From Knoellia sp031844405 (GTDB lineage Bacteria > Actinomycetota > Actinomycetes > Actinomycetales > Dermatophilaceae): a DNA stretch of 64,000 nucleotides. The DNA lies in NCBI GenBank assembly GCA_031844405.1, contig JAUZVC010000001.1, positions 1,364,001-1,428,000 of the forward strand, written 5' to 3'. Each line of letters opens with the position of its first letter. Within the stretch, counting starts at the first letter, position 1. Shown here piece after piece: positions 24,325 to 33,710 of this stretch. The notes under the pieces were generated by a model. That model saw only the letters and a program-made list of their open reading frames with translations. It was not told the DNA's origin and ran no database searches. The translations under genes and the position numbers were made by a program.

Positions 24325-25383
24325 GTGCCCGAGCAGCCCCGCGACCTCGAGGCCGAGATCGAGGAGCGCCTCCTCGGACGTCGCGCGACGATGGGCCGCC
24401 GCGAGATCAGCCGCGAGGCCTCGGTGTCGGTGCAGTCGGCCCGCAAGCTCTGGCACGCCCTCGGCTTCCAGATCGTCGACGACGAGGAGGTGATGTTCAC
24501 CGAGGCCGACCTCGGGGCGCTCATCCGGGTCTCCGACCTCGTGCGCGACAACGACCTCGACGAGGACCTCGCCCTGTCGATGGCCCGGGCCTTCGCCCGC
24601 ACCTCCGACCGCCTCGCCGTGTGGCAGACCCAGCTCGTGGCGGAGTACCTCACACCGGCCGACCAGGAGGCCGAGATCGGTGAGAAGGACGCCCGCGCCG
24701 TCCCCGAGCGGAGCGTCGCCGAGGCCGCGGCCACCCAGCTCGCCGACCTCGTCGACCAGCTCGAGCCGCTCATGGTCTATGTCTGGAGGCGCCACCTCAC
24801 CTCCGCGATCACCCGCATGCTCGAGGACGCGCGCGACACCGACCACGACCCGAGCGCGCCGCTGCGGGTCGTCGGGTTCGCCGACCTCGTCTCCTTCACG
24901 ACGCTCGTGCGGCGGATGACGGAGCGGCAGCTGGGCACGCTCGTCCAGCGCTTCGAGGAGCTCGCGAGCGACGTCGTGACGACCCATGGCGGACGGATCA
25001 TCAAGACCGTGGGCGACGAGGTGCTCTTCGTGCACGCCGAGGCCGACGCGGCCGCGGCGATCGGCCTCGACCTCGTCGACTCGATGGCCGAGGACCCGCT
25101 GCTGCCCGACGTGCGGGTCGGCATGGCCTCGGGCAAGGTCATCAGCCGGCTCGGCGACGTCTTCGGCACGACGGTCAACCGCGCGAGCCGCCTCACCGCG
25201 GTGACGCCGCCCGGACGCGTCTTCGTCGACGACGAGGTCGCGCGCCGTCTCGCCGCCCTGTCGGGCTTCTCGATGGTCGAGCAGCGCCCGCGGCACCTGC
25301 GCGGGATCGGCGAGGTGCGCCCCTTCGAGCTGGCCCGCTCGACCGGGGCGCGGCGCGCGCGACCCTGGGACCACCACGCGTGA
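24325..25383 (+). CDS. Class III adenylate cyclase
   Basis: The product has about 352 residues. The N-terminal 180 residues form a regulatory domain with an HTH-like start (SREASVSVQSARKLWHALGFQ), similar to the autoinhibitory domain of mycobacterial Rv1264. The C-terminal cyclase domain has the metal-binding Asp in VGFADLVSFTTLVRRM, GDEVLFVH with the second Asp, and VNRASRL with the transition-state Asn and Arg. It should make cAMP from ATP as a homodimer in the cytosol, possibly sensing pH. GTG 24325 has a strong GAGGAGGG before it, and the gene follows birA by 28 nt. Confidence 0.92.
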   Translation: MPEQPRDLEAEIEERLLGRRATMGRREISREASVSVQSARKLWHALGFQIVDDEEVMFTEADLGALIRVSDLVRDNDLDEDLALSMARAFARTSDRLAVWQTQLVAEYLTPADQEAEIGEKDARAVPERSVAEAAATQLADLVDQLEPLMVYVWRRHLTSAITRMLEDARDTDHDPSAPLRVVGFADLVSFTTLVRRMTERQLGTLVQRFEELASDVVTTHGGRIIKTVGDEVLFVHAEADAAAAIGLDLVDSMAEDPLLPDVRVGMASGKVISRLGDVFGTTVNRASRLTAVTPPGRVFVDDEVARRLAALSGFSMVEQRPRHLRGIGEVRPFELARSTGARRARPWDHHA

Positions 25384-25398
25384 ACCGCGTCCCACCAC

Positions 25399-25404
25399 TA
25401 GCAT
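25399..25404 (+). promoter_or_regulatory. Predicted -10 box for the OmpR-type regulator gene
   Basis: TAGCAT ends 6 nt before ATG 25411, in a 27-nt gap without a Shine-Dalgarno site. It suggests a leaderless internal transcript after the cyclase gene. Confidence 0.45.
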
Positions 25405-25410
25405 CGCCGC

Positions 25411-26088
<678 letters not shown>

Positions 26089-26094
26089 CGCTCG

Positions 26095-27111
26095 ATGCGT
26101 CGACTCCTCCTGAGGTCCACGCTCGCCGCGGTCGGCGCGGCGCTGGCGATCTTCGGCATCCCGATCCTCGTCGTCGGCGTCCTCGTCACGCTCGCACCCT
26201 CGGCCAGCCGCTCGGAGGTGGTCGCACGCACGACGGGTGCGTCCGGAGTGCTCCTCGTCACCGGGTTCGTCCTCGTGCTCGTCCTCTGCGGCCTGGCGGC
26301 CGGGTGGTTCGTGGCCCAGCGGCGGGCCAAGCTCCTCGGTGACCCGCTCACCGAGCTCGCCGCTCGGGCCGAGCGCCTCGGCGCCGGCGAGTCCCGCTTC
26401 ATGCCGCTCGACTCGGGGATCGGCGAGCTCGACCGGATCAGCGACGTCCTGTCGCGCAGCGCGCACCAGGTGACCCGCAACCTCGCCGCCGAGCGCGACT
26501 TCGCGGCCGACGCCTCCCACCAGCTGCGCACCCCGCTCACCGCACTGCTCATGCGGCTCGACGAGATCGCCTCGACCGACGACCTCGGCGTGGTCCAGGA
26601 GGAGGCCCAGGTCGCGATCGAGCAGGTCGAGCGCCTGAGCAAGGTCGTCGACGACCTCATGGGGCGCTCGCGGGTGAGCGACCCGACCCGGCCGAGCGTC
26701 TCGCTCGACGCCGTCCTCGCCTCGCTCCAGCGCGAGTGGCAGCCGGCCTTCGCCTCGTCGAAGCGGAGCATGCGCATCCACGGCGAGCGCGGGCTGCGGG
26801 TCCGCGCGACGCCGGTCGCCCTCGCCCAGATCCTCTCCACCCTCGTCGAGAACGCACTCGCCCACGGTCGCGGCACCGTCGACATCGCGGCCCGCCGCAC
26901 CGGACCCTCGGTCGTCATCGAGCTCGGCGACGAGGGCGAGGGCGTCGACCCCGGGCTGGCCCCGCACATCTTCGAGCGCTCGGTGTCGTCCACCGGCTCG
27001 GGCCTGGGTCTCACTCTCGCGCGCGACCTCGCCGAGGACAACGGCGGCCGGCTCGAGCTCGTGAGCACCCAGCCGGCCGTCTTCGCCGTCTTCCTCTCCG
27101 AGGCCGACTGA
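26095..27111 (+). CDS. Sensor histidine kinase (HisKA type)
   Basis: A 338-residue membrane kinase. Two membrane helices (about 10-33 and 49-72) enclose only some 15 external residues, so little can be sensed outside; a HAMP-like region follows. The H-box is FAADASHQLRTPLTALLMR with His142. The ATPase domain shows VENALAHGRG (N-box), LGDEGEGVDP (G1), a shortened SVSSTGSGLGLTLARDLAEDNGG (F and G2 boxes). It autophosphorylates on His142 and passes the phosphate to the regulator encoded just upstream. The very short external loop suggests sensing in or near the membrane. Confidence 0.94.
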   Translation: MRRLLLRSTLAAVGAALAIFGIPILVVGVLVTLAPSASRSEVVARTTGASGVLLVTGFVLVLVLCGLAAGWFVAQRRAKLLGDPLTELAARAERLGAGESRFMPLDSGIGELDRISDVLSRSAHQVTRNLAAERDFAADASHQLRTPLTALLMRLDEIASTDDLGVVQEEAQVAIEQVERLSKVVDDLMGRSRVSDPTRPSVSLDAVLASLQREWQPAFASSKRSMRIHGERGLRVRATPVALAQILSTLVENALAHGRGTVDIAARRTGPSVVIELGDEGEGVDPGLAPHIFERSVSSTGSGLGLTLARDLAEDNGGRLELVSTQPAVFAVFLSEAD

Positions 27112-27122
27112 CGTCAGCCGCG

Positions 27123-27632
27123 TCAGCGGTCGTGGCGCGGGTGCAGGTCCGCGAGCGGCGAGGTGTCCTCGTCGATCGGCTCCCCGGCGAAGACGAACTT
27201 CCGGTAGGCCCAGAAGCGGAAGAGCGTCCCGAGGCCGATGGCACCGACCTTGGTGATGTTGTCGGCCGTGAGCGAGTCGAGCTCGAGCACGTAGTGGACG
27301 AAGGCGATCGCGGCGGCCTGGATGACGAGGGCGACGCCGTTGGTCCCCGCGAAGAGGGCGGCCTCGTGGTGCACCGGCCGGTTGCGCCGGTGCCGGAAGG
27401 TCCACATGCGGTTGCCCACCCAGGCGAACGCCGTCGCGACCGACGCCGAGACGATGACCGCGGCCGTCGGCTTCTCGTCGAGGAGGGTCCGGCGCAGGAC
27501 GTTGAACGTCCCCATGTCCACGACGAAGGCGAGCAGGCCGATGACGCCGAACTTGATCGCTTCGCGGTAGAGGACGTCGATGGCTCCGCGGAGCCGGTCG
27601 AGGAGCCCCCCGGCGGGGGTCGTGGACGTCAC
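27123..27632 (-). CDS. GtrA family membrane protein
   Basis: A 169-residue protein with four membrane helices in the GtrA pattern: EAIKFGVIGLLAFVVDMGTFNVL, VSASVATAFAWVGNRMWTFRHRR, ALFAGTNGVALVIQAAAIAFVHY and the Arg-rich end LGTLFRFWAYRKFVF. GtrA proteins move or flip lipid-linked sugars in surface polysaccharide or lipid glycosylation. The start is GTG 27632. It is convergent with the kinase gene (11 nt apart) and divergent from purK. A second GtrA protein is encoded at 60413. Confidence 0.9.
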   Translation of the reverse strand: MTSTTPAGGLLDRLRGAIDVLYREAIKFGVIGLLAFVVDMGTFNVLRRTLLDEKPTAAVIVSASVATAFAWVGNRMWTFRHRRNRPVHHEAALFAGTNGVALVIQAAAIAFVHYVLELDSLTADNITKVGAIGLGTLFRFWAYRKFVFAGEPIDEDTSPLADLHPRHDR

Positions 27633-27661
27633 CGGCCGAGCGTAGCCGCCGAAACCCGCCC

Positions 27662-27678
27662 GTATGCCGTCCGCCCAC
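27662..27678 (+). repeat. Single arm of the 38-bp element in the purK upstream region
   Basis: GTATGCCGTCCGCCCAC equals the inner 17 bases of the left arm of the palindromes at 19096 and 32253. Unlike the full copies it lies between divergent genes, just ahead of the predicted purK -10 box. Confidence 0.6.
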
Positions 27679-27688
27679 GACCCGCCGA

Positions 27689-27694
27689 TATCCT
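27689..27694 (+). promoter_or_regulatory. Predicted -10 box for purK
   Basis: TATCCT ends 6 nt before GTG 27701, fitting a leaderless purK-purE transcript. It directly follows a GTATGCCGTCCGC word. Confidence 0.45.
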
Positions 27695-27700
27695 CCGGGG

Positions 27701-28873
27701 GTGACTGCCCCGCTGCGTGCCCCCGGAGGATTCCCCGTCGTCGGCATCATCGGAGGTGGTCAGCTCGCCCGGATGTGCGCGGCTCCGGCGGCCGAGCTCG
27801 GTGTCACGCTCAGCGTGCTCGCCGAGGCGCCCGACGCCAGCGCCGCCCTCGTCATCCCGTCGGCCCCGGTCGGCGCGCACGACGACGCCGAGGCCGTGCT
27901 CGCCTTCGCCGCCGAGTGCGACGTCGTCACCTTCGACCACGAGCACGTCCCCGCCGACGTCCTGGCGGCGCTCGCCGACGCCGGGACGGTCATGCACCCG
28001 AGCCCCGAGGCGCTCGTCTTCGCCCAGGACAAGCTGCAGATGCGCGCCCGCCTCACCGACCTCGGCGTCCCGTGCCCCCGCTGGGCGTCGGCGCTCACCG
28101 TCGACGAGGTCACCGCGTTCGGTGACGAGGTCGGCTGGCCCCTCGTCGCGAAGACGCCGCGCGGCGGCTACGACGGCAAGGGAGTGCGCGTCGTCGGGTC
28201 CGCCGACGAGCTGACCGACTGGCTCGAGCGCGCCGCGGGTGAGGACTCACCGCTGCTCCTCGAGGAGAAGGTCCCCTTCACCCGCGAGATCGCCGTCCTC
28301 CTCGCCCGCAGCCCCTCCGGGCAGGCCGCGGCGTGGCCGGTCGTGGAGACCGTCCAGACGGACGGCATCTGCACCGAGGTCATCGCCCCGGCTCCGGACC
28401 TCGACGACGACCTCGCGGCCCGCGCCACCGAGGCCGGGCTCCGCGTCGCCGGCGAGCTGGGCGTCACCGGTGTCCTCGCCGTCGAGATGTTCGAGCTGCC
28501 GGGCGGCGAGTTCGTCGTCAACGAGCTCGCGATGCGCCCGCACAACAGCGGTCACTGGTCGATGGACGGCGCGGTCACCGGCCAGTTCGAGCAGCACCTG
28601 CGCGCGGTCCTCGACCTGCCGTTGGGCTCACCGCGCTCGCGGCACCGCTGGACCGTCATGGGCAACGTCCTCGGCGGACACCACAGCGACCTCTACCCGG
28701 CATACCGTCATGTCATGGCGCGCGACCCCGAGGTCAAGGCGCACCTCTACGGCAAGGGGGTCCGCCCGGGTCGCAAGATCGGGCACGTCAACGTCAGCGG
28801 CGACGACCTCGCCGACCTGCGCGAGCGGGCGCGGCACGCGGCCGACTACATCGAGGGAGCGATCACCGAATGA
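27701..28873 (+). CDS. purK: 5-(carboxyamino)imidazole ribonucleotide synthase
   Basis: A 390-residue ATP-grasp enzyme. VVGIIGGGQLARMCAAPAAELG is the PurK N-terminal signature, followed by VTFDHEHVPADVL, VAKTPRGGYDGKGVRVV (ATP-binding), LLLEEKVPFTREIAVLLAR and EMFELPGGEFVVNELAMRPHNSGHWS. It makes N5-CAIR from AIR, bicarbonate and ATP in purine synthesis. The start is GTG 27701. Its stop overlaps the purE start by 4 bp (ATGA), so the two are coupled. Confidence 0.97.
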   Translation: MTAPLRAPGGFPVVGIIGGGQLARMCAAPAAELGVTLSVLAEAPDASAALVIPSAPVGAHDDAEAVLAFAAECDVVTFDHEHVPADVLAALADAGTVMHPSPEALVFAQDKLQMRARLTDLGVPCPRWASALTVDEVTAFGDEVGWPLVAKTPRGGYDGKGVRVVGSADELTDWLERAAGEDSPLLLEEKVPFTREIAVLLARSPSGQAAAWPVVETVQTDGICTEVIAPAPDLDDDLAARATEAGLRVAGELGVTGVLAVEMFELPGGEFVVNELAMRPHNSGHWSMDGAVTGQFEQHLRAVLDLPLGSPRSRHRWTVMGNVLGGHHSDLYPAYRHVMARDPEVKAHLYGKGVRPGRKIGHVNVSGDDLADLRERARHAADYIEGAITE

Positions 28874-29406
28874 CCAGCACGAGCAGCAGCGCCGCAGGGA
28901 CGCCGGTCGTCGGCGTCGTCATGGGCAGCGACAGCGACTGGCCGGTCATGGAGGCCGCGTCGACGGCCCTCGACGACTTCGGCATCGCCCACGAGGTCGA
29001 CGTCGTCTCGGCGCACCGCATGCCCGACGAGATGGTCGCCTACGGACAGCAGGCGGAGGAGCGCGGTCTGCGCGTCATCATCGCCGGCGCCGGGGGAGCG
29101 GCGCACCTGCCCGGCATGCTCGCGTCGGTCACCTCACTGCCGGTCATCGGCGTGCCCGTGCCGCTGAAGTACCTCGACGGCATGGACTCGCTGCTCTCCA
29201 TCGTCCAGATGCCCGGCGGCGTGCCGGTCGCGACCGTCTCGGTCGGCGGGGCGCGCAACGCCGGGCTGCTCGCGGCCCGCATCCTCGGCGCCGGCGAGGG
29301 CGAGGAGGCGGCCCGGATCCGCGTCGCGATGGGTGAGTTCCGCACGACGCTGCGCGACGAGGCGCACGCCAAGGGCGCCGCCCTGCGCGAACGCCGCCGC
29401 TCCTGA
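28870..29406 (+). CDS. purE: N5-CAIR mutase
   Basis: A 178-residue class I PurE. The active-site segments are VVMGSDSDWPVMEAA, VVSAHRMPDEM with the catalytic His, and IIAGAGGAAHLPGMLASVT. It converts N5-CAIR to CAIR as an octamer. It overlaps purK and ends 4 nt before the stop of the opposite-strand CoA-binding protein gene. Confidence 0.97.
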   Translation: MTSTSSSAAGTPVVGVVMGSDSDWPVMEAASTALDDFGIAHEVDVVSAHRMPDEMVAYGQQAEERGLRVIIAGAGGAAHLPGMLASVTSLPVIGVPVPLKYLDGMDSLLSIVQMPGGVPVATVSVGGARNAGLLAARILGAGEGEEAARIRVAMGEFRTTLRDEAHAKGAALRERRRS

Positions 29407-29410
29407 CCTC

Positions 29411-29863
29411 CTAGCGGGCCGAGCCCTCGCCGCGGACCCGCGGCCACTCGATGCGCGGGCACGTGTCCATGACGACCTCGAGCCCGGCCTTGCGGGCGCG
29501 CTCGGCCGCGGCGGTGTCGACGACGCCCTGCTGCATCCAGATGGCGTCGATCTGGAGCCGGTCCTTGTGCTCGATGGCCTGGTCGACCACGGCACCCACG
29601 TGCTCGGAGTTGACGAAGCAGTCGATGACCTTGACGTCCTGGTCCGGGATGTCCGCGAGGCTCGCGTAGCCCTGCTCGGCGTGGACGGTCTCGGCCTTGG
29701 GGTGGACCGGGATGATCCCCTTGTGCAGCTCGTGCTTGAGCCACTGGGCGACGCCGTATGCCGGCCGCCTCCGGTTGGTGCTCAGCCCCACGACCACCCA
29801 GGTGCCGGGGTCGTTGAGGAGCTCGCGGATCGTGTCGGGGTCGTTGCGGTGTCGAAGCGTCAC
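29411..29863 (-). CDS. CoA-binding (YccU-like) protein
   Basis: The product has about 150 residues and is a CoA_binding-type Rossmann domain of the YccU class: TWVVVGLSTNRRRPAYGVAQWLKHELHKGIIPVHPKAE, then VDCF-type DVKVIDCFVNSEHV and AIWMQQGVVDTAAAERARKAGLEVVMDTCPRIEW. The GLSxNxxRPxYGV loop is typical and probably binds CoA or a nucleotide. The exact role is unknown. I use GTG 29863; the first ATG of the longer frame overlaps the neighbouring gene. Confidence 0.85.
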   Translation of the reverse strand: MTLRHRNDPDTIRELLNDPGTWVVVGLSTNRRRPAYGVAQWLKHELHKGIIPVHPKAETVHAEQGYASLADIPDQDVKVIDCFVNSEHVGAVVDQAIEHKDRLQIDAIWMQQGVVDTAAAERARKAGLEVVMDTCPRIEWPRVRGEGSAR

Positions 29864-29924
29864 CTCTGCATCATGCCCCGCGGGTGGGCTTGCGGGGGAC
29901 GGGGTGTGCGGGTTGGGTGGGGGC

Positions 29925-30950
29925 ATGAGATTCGGCATCTTCGTCCCGCAGGGCTGGCGTCACGACCTGGTCGGCATCGACCCAGACCAGCACTGGGGCG
30001 TCATGGCCGGTCTCGCGCGGCGGGCTGACGGCATCCGCGACTGGGAGTCGATCTGGGTCTTCGACCACTTCCACCCCGTGCCGCACCCGACGCAGGAGGC
30101 GGTGCACGAGGCGTGGTCGCTCATGGCCGCGTTCGCCGGTGTCACCGGTCGCGTGCGGATCGGGCAGATGTGCACGTGCATGAGCTACCGCAACCCGGCC
30201 TACCTCGCCAAGGTCGCGGCGACGGTCGACGTCATCTCCGAGGGCCGGCTCGAGATGGGCATCGGAGCCGGGTGGTACGAGCACGAGTGGCGCGCCTACG
30301 GCTACGGCTTCCCGGGTGCGGGCGAGCGCCTGGCGCGGCTGCGCGAGGGCGTCGAGATCATGCAGCAGATGTGGACGACGGGCACGGCCACGCTCGACGG
30401 CGAGCACTACCAGGTCGACGGGGCGATGTGCTTCCCGCGGCCCCTCCAGGGCACGGCGTTCGAGGGCTCCGAGCGCAACGGCATCCCGATGTGGGTGGCC
30501 GGCGGCGGCGAGCGCAAGACGCTGCGGATCGCGGCGGAGTACGCCGACTACACGAACTTCCTCGGCCAGCCCGACGTCTTCGCGCACAAGAGCGAGATCC
30601 TCAAGCAGCACTGCGCCGACGTCGGTCGGGAGTTCGACTCGATCGTCCGGTCGTCGAACTTCAACGTCGTCATCGGGCGCGACGAGCGCGAGGTCGAGGA
30701 GCGGTTCCGCTGGATCGAGTCGCACCTGCGCGGCGCGGGCGTGCCCGACGAGGCGGTGGCGCGCACTCTCAACGACTACCGCAACGGCACGGCGGTCGGC
30801 ACCCCCGACCAGGTCGCGAGCGCGCTCGCCGACATGCAGGACCTCGGGATGACCTACGCGATCACGAACTTCGTCGAGTCGGCCTACGACCTCTCCGGCG
30901 TCGAGCTCTTCGAGCGCGAGGTCATCCCCGCCCTGCGGAACCGCCGCTGA
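29925..30950 (+). CDS. LLM-class F420-dependent oxidoreductase
   Basis: A 341-residue luciferase-like monooxygenase-fold protein. MRFGIFVPQGWRHDLVGI opens it, followed by WESIWVFDHFHPVPHP, GQMCTCMSYRNPAYLAKVAATVDVISEGRLEMGIGAGWYEHEWRAYGYGFP and PMWVAGGGERKTLRIAAEYAD. This pattern matches F420-dependent members of the family in actinobacteria. The substrate is unknown. ATG 29925 lies after a G-rich stretch with no classic ribosome site. It diverges from the CoA-binding gene (61 nt). Confidence 0.92.
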   Translation: MRFGIFVPQGWRHDLVGIDPDQHWGVMAGLARRADGIRDWESIWVFDHFHPVPHPTQEAVHEAWSLMAAFAGVTGRVRIGQMCTCMSYRNPAYLAKVAATVDVISEGRLEMGIGAGWYEHEWRAYGYGFPGAGERLARLREGVEIMQQMWTTGTATLDGEHYQVDGAMCFPRPLQGTAFEGSERNGIPMWVAGGGERKTLRIAAEYADYTNFLGQPDVFAHKSEILKQHCADVGREFDSIVRSSNFNVVIGRDEREVEERFRWIESHLRGAGVPDEAVARTLNDYRNGTAVGTPDQVASALADMQDLGMTYAITNFVESAYDLSGVELFEREVIPALRNRR

Positions 30951-31057
30951 CGTCGCCGGTCCCGCGGCCGCGCCGTCGGTGTCCACCGGCTCGTCGCCGA
31001 CCCCGGCGAGTGGCGGGACCCACACCGGAGGCGGCAGGGGGACGGCATACGCGTCGG

Positions 31058-31063
31058 TAGGAT
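31058..31063 (+). promoter_or_regulatory. Predicted -10 box for the acyl-CoA dehydrogenase gene
   Basis: TAGGAT ends 7 nt before GTG 31071, fitting a leaderless transcript. A CGGCATAC word (31043-31050) precedes it. Confidence 0.5.
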
Positions 31064-31070
31064 TCGCGGC

Positions 31071-32237
31071 GTGAGTGCGAACCCCGACTTCCCCCTGTTC
31101 CAGGTCAACGAGGACCACGAGGCGATCCGCGAGGCGGTCCGTGAGATCGCCGAGGACCGGATCGCGCCGTTCGCGGCCGCCGTCGACGAGGAGTCGCGCT
31201 ACCCGCAGGAGGCGCACGACGCGCTCGTCGCCTCCGACTTCTTCGCTCCGCACGTGCCGGAGGAGTACGACGGCGTCGGGGCCGACGCGCTCGCGACGTG
31301 CATCGTCATCGAGGAGGTCGCCCGCGTCTGCGCGAGCTCCTCGCTCATCCCCGCCGTCAACAAGCTCGGCTCGATGCCCGTCATCCTCGGCGGCTCCGAG
31401 GAGGTCAAGGCGAAGTACCTCCCGCCGCTCGCCCGCGGTGAGGCCGGCTTCTCCTACGGCCTGTCCGAGCGCGAGGCCGGCTCGGACACCGCCGCGATGA
31501 AGTGCCGGGCGAAGCAGGACGGCGACGACTGGGTCCTGAGCGGGCAGAAGTCGTGGATCACCAACGCCGGGGTGTCGGAGTACTACACCGTCCTCGCCGT
31601 GACCGACCCCGACGGGGCCCGCGGCAACAACATCACGGCGTTCGTCGTCGAGAAGTCCGACGAGGGCTTCTCGTTCGGCGAGAAGGAGCGCAAGCTCGGC
31701 ATCAAGGGCAGCCCGACCCGCGAGCTGATCTTCGACAACGTCCGCATCCCCGGCGACCGCATCGTCGGCGCCCCGGGTGAGGGCCTCAAGATCGCGCTGC
31801 GCACCCTCGACCACACCCGTGTCACCATCGGCGCGCAGGCCGTCGGCATCGCCCAGGGCGCCCTCGAGCAGGCCACCGCCTACGTCAAGGAGCGCAAGCA
31901 GTTCGGCAAGCACATCGCCGACTTCCAGGGCATCCAGTTCATGCTCGCCGACATGGCGATGGAGCTCGAGGCCGCGCGACAGATGGTCTACGTCGCCGCC
32001 GCCAAGTCCGAGCGCGGCGACGCCGACCTCCCGTTCTTCGGCGCGGCCGCCAAGTGCTACGCCTCCGACGTCGCGATGAAGGTGACGACCGACGCCGTCC
32101 AGCTCCTCGGCGGCGCCGGCTACACCCGCGACTTCCCGCTCGAGCGGATGATGCGCGACGCCAAGATCACCCAGATCTACGAGGGCACGAACCAGGTGCA
32201 GCGCATCGTCATGGCCCGCCAGCTGCTCAAGGGCTGA
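31071..32237 (+). CDS. Acyl-CoA dehydrogenase
   Basis: A 388-residue flavoprotein of the short/medium-chain type. FSYGLSEREAGSD and SWITNAGVSEYYTVLAV form the substrate/FAD region, KLGIKGSPTRELIFDNVRIP the middle barrel, and QLLGGAGYTRDFPLERMMRDAKITQIYEGTNQVQRIVMA the C-terminus with the catalytic-type Glu in YEGTNQ. It is more typical of the Acd class found beside purK-purE in actinobacteria such as Streptomyces, where it acts in branched-chain or fatty acid oxidation. It differs from the enzyme at 10339 and has no adjacent regulator. The start is GTG 31071. Confidence 0.94.
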   Translation: MSANPDFPLFQVNEDHEAIREAVREIAEDRIAPFAAAVDEESRYPQEAHDALVASDFFAPHVPEEYDGVGADALATCIVIEEVARVCASSSLIPAVNKLGSMPVILGGSEEVKAKYLPPLARGEAGFSYGLSEREAGSDTAAMKCRAKQDGDDWVLSGQKSWITNAGVSEYYTVLAVTDPDGARGNNITAFVVEKSDEGFSFGEKERKLGIKGSPTRELIFDNVRIPGDRIVGAPGEGLKIALRTLDHTRVTIGAQAVGIAQGALEQATAYVKERKQFGKHIADFQGIQFMLADMAMELEAARQMVYVAAAKSERGDADLPFFGAAAKCYASDVAMKVTTDAVQLLGGAGYTRDFPLERMMRDAKITQIYEGTNQVQRIVMARQLLKG

Positions 32238-32252
32238 CCCGACCACGGACGC

Positions 32253-32290
32253 AGGTATGCCGTCCGCCCACGTGGGCGGACGGCATACCT
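32253..32290. repeat. 38-bp perfect palindrome, identical to the one at 19096
   Basis: Left arm AGGTATGCCGTCCGCCCAC is followed directly by its reverse complement. All 38 bases equal those at 19096-19133. It lies between the convergent acyl-CoA dehydrogenase and LCP genes and is a likely bidirectional terminator. Confidence 0.9.
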
Positions 32291-32324
32291 CTTGCGTCGT
32301 GCCGGGTGACCGCGCAGGGGCGGG

Positions 32325-33614
32325 TCAGCCCTCGCTGGGCTTGCCGTCGGTGCCGGCCGGGGGCGCCTCGAGCGGCTGGTCCTCGCGGAGCATCGTGAAG
32401 AGGGCCTTGGCCCGCTCGGTGTCCCACTTGACCGACGAGCCCGCCGCGGTCTGGTAGTTGGCGCTCTGGATCGGCACGGTGAGGCTGAGCGTCGATCCGT
32501 TGCCGGCGCCCCGCATGGCGAGCAGGATGTTGGCCGCGTCGCGGATGCCCGTCTCCCGACCGACGCCGACGGCACCGGCGGCCGTGTGTGTGAACGCCCA
32601 GTAGCGGAACGGGTTGAGGACGGTCGACGGCGTGGCCGCGCCCTTCATGATCGCGCCGAGGAACTGGCGCTGGCGGTCGGCCCTGCCGATGTCGCCGCGC
32701 GGGTCGGAGTAGCGGGCGCGCACGAAGCCGAGGGCGTTCTTGCCGTCGAGGACCTGGCAGCCCTTCTTGAGGTCGATGTGCGCCTTCGGGTCGTCCATGT
32801 CGAAGGGGACGCAGATGTCGACGCCGCCGAGGCTGTTGACGACGTCGGCGAAGCCGCCGAAACCGATCTCGAGGTAGCCGTCGATGCGCAGGCCGGTGAC
32901 CTGCTCGAGCGTCTGGACGAGGAGCTGCGGGCCGCCGATCGAGAAGGCGGCATTGACCTTGTTGCGGTTGTGGCCCGGGATCGGCACGTAGCTGTCGCGG
33001 GGGATCGAGACGATGACCGACCTGCCGCCGCCCGCCGGCTTGTGGACGAGCATGATCGAGTCGGTCCGCCGGCCCTCGGCGTTGCCGGTGCCGAGCTCCC
33101 TGCGCTGCTCGGGGGTGAGGTCGTCGCGCGAGTCCGAGCCGACGAGCAGGTAGGTGCTGCCGGGGGTCTTCGCCGGGCGCTCGCCCGAGGGGGCGTCGTC
33201 GACGCGTGAGACCGTGCTCCAGGCGTGGAGCGGGCTGAGGACGAGGAAGGCCAGCCAGGCGAGCAGGACGACGGGGAGGAGGCGCCACCAGCGGCGACGG
33301 CGACGGGGTGCGTCGTCGACCGGGCGGATGGGACGCTCGACGCGCTCGGGAGGACGCTGACGCTGGGCCCGCTCGGGAGGACGCTGGGCGCGGTTGCCGA
33401 CGGGGCGGGCCGTGTCGTGCGGGTCGGGACGACGGGTCGGGCGCTCCTGGCGGCGCTGGCGCGGCGGGAGGGAGGAGCTCGTGCGGCGTCGCCCGCGCGT
33501 GTCCACCGTGTAGACGGCGTCGTCGTCGTCCTCGGGCTCGAGGCGTGCGCCGTCGGGGCGTCCCCGCTGGGGGATCAGGCGGGCGTCGTCTCCGCGACTC
33601 GGGCGATCGGGCAC
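32325..33614 (-). CDS. LytR-CpsA-Psr (LCP) family wall-polymer ligase
   Basis: A 429-residue protein. A long Arg/Pro-rich cytoplasmic tail (residues 1-107) precedes one membrane helix (WWRLLPVVLLAWLAFLVLSPL). The external LCP domain has TYLLVGSDSRDDL, GRRTDSIMLVHKP, VSIPRDSYVPIPGHNRNKVNAAFSIGGP and GFVRARYSDPRGDIGRADRQRQF, with the Arg and Asp residues that bind the polyprenyl-pyrophosphate substrate. LCP enzymes move glycopolymers from lipid carriers to peptidoglycan. Its place at the edge of a glycopolymer locus with an ABC exporter fits attachment of that polymer to the wall. The start is GTG 33614. Confidence 0.93.
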   Translation of the reverse strand: MPDRPSRGDDARLIPQRGRPDGARLEPEDDDDAVYTVDTRGRRRTSSSLPPRQRRQERPTRRPDPHDTARPVGNRAQRPPERAQRQRPPERVERPIRPVDDAPRRRRRWWRLLPVVLLAWLAFLVLSPLHAWSTVSRVDDAPSGERPAKTPGSTYLLVGSDSRDDLTPEQRRELGTGNAEGRRTDSIMLVHKPAGGGRSVIVSIPRDSYVPIPGHNRNKVNAAFSIGGPQLLVQTLEQVTGLRIDGYLEIGFGGFADVVNSLGGVDICVPFDMDDPKAHIDLKKGCQVLDGKNALGFVRARYSDPRGDIGRADRQRQFLGAIMKGAATPSTVLNPFRYWAFTHTAAGAVGVGRETGIRDAANILLAMRGAGNGSTLSLTVPIQSANYQTAAGSSVKWDTERAKALFTMLREDQPLEAPPAGTDGKPSEG

Positions 33615-33710
33615 GCCCCATAGTGGGCGCGGGGTGGCGCGCGACGCAAAACGGCGCGCCGGACCCCACCCCTTCCCGGAGCCGGCCGTGCCTGAGGGAT
33701 GATCGTCGCG

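Noticed and set aside
29871..32246. Open frame of 791 codons on the minus strand
   Set aside because: It runs opposite the LLM oxidoreductase and acyl-CoA dehydrogenase genes. Its composition is the Gly/Ala/Arg/Val-rich shadow typical of GC-rich antisense frames, and no domain is seen.
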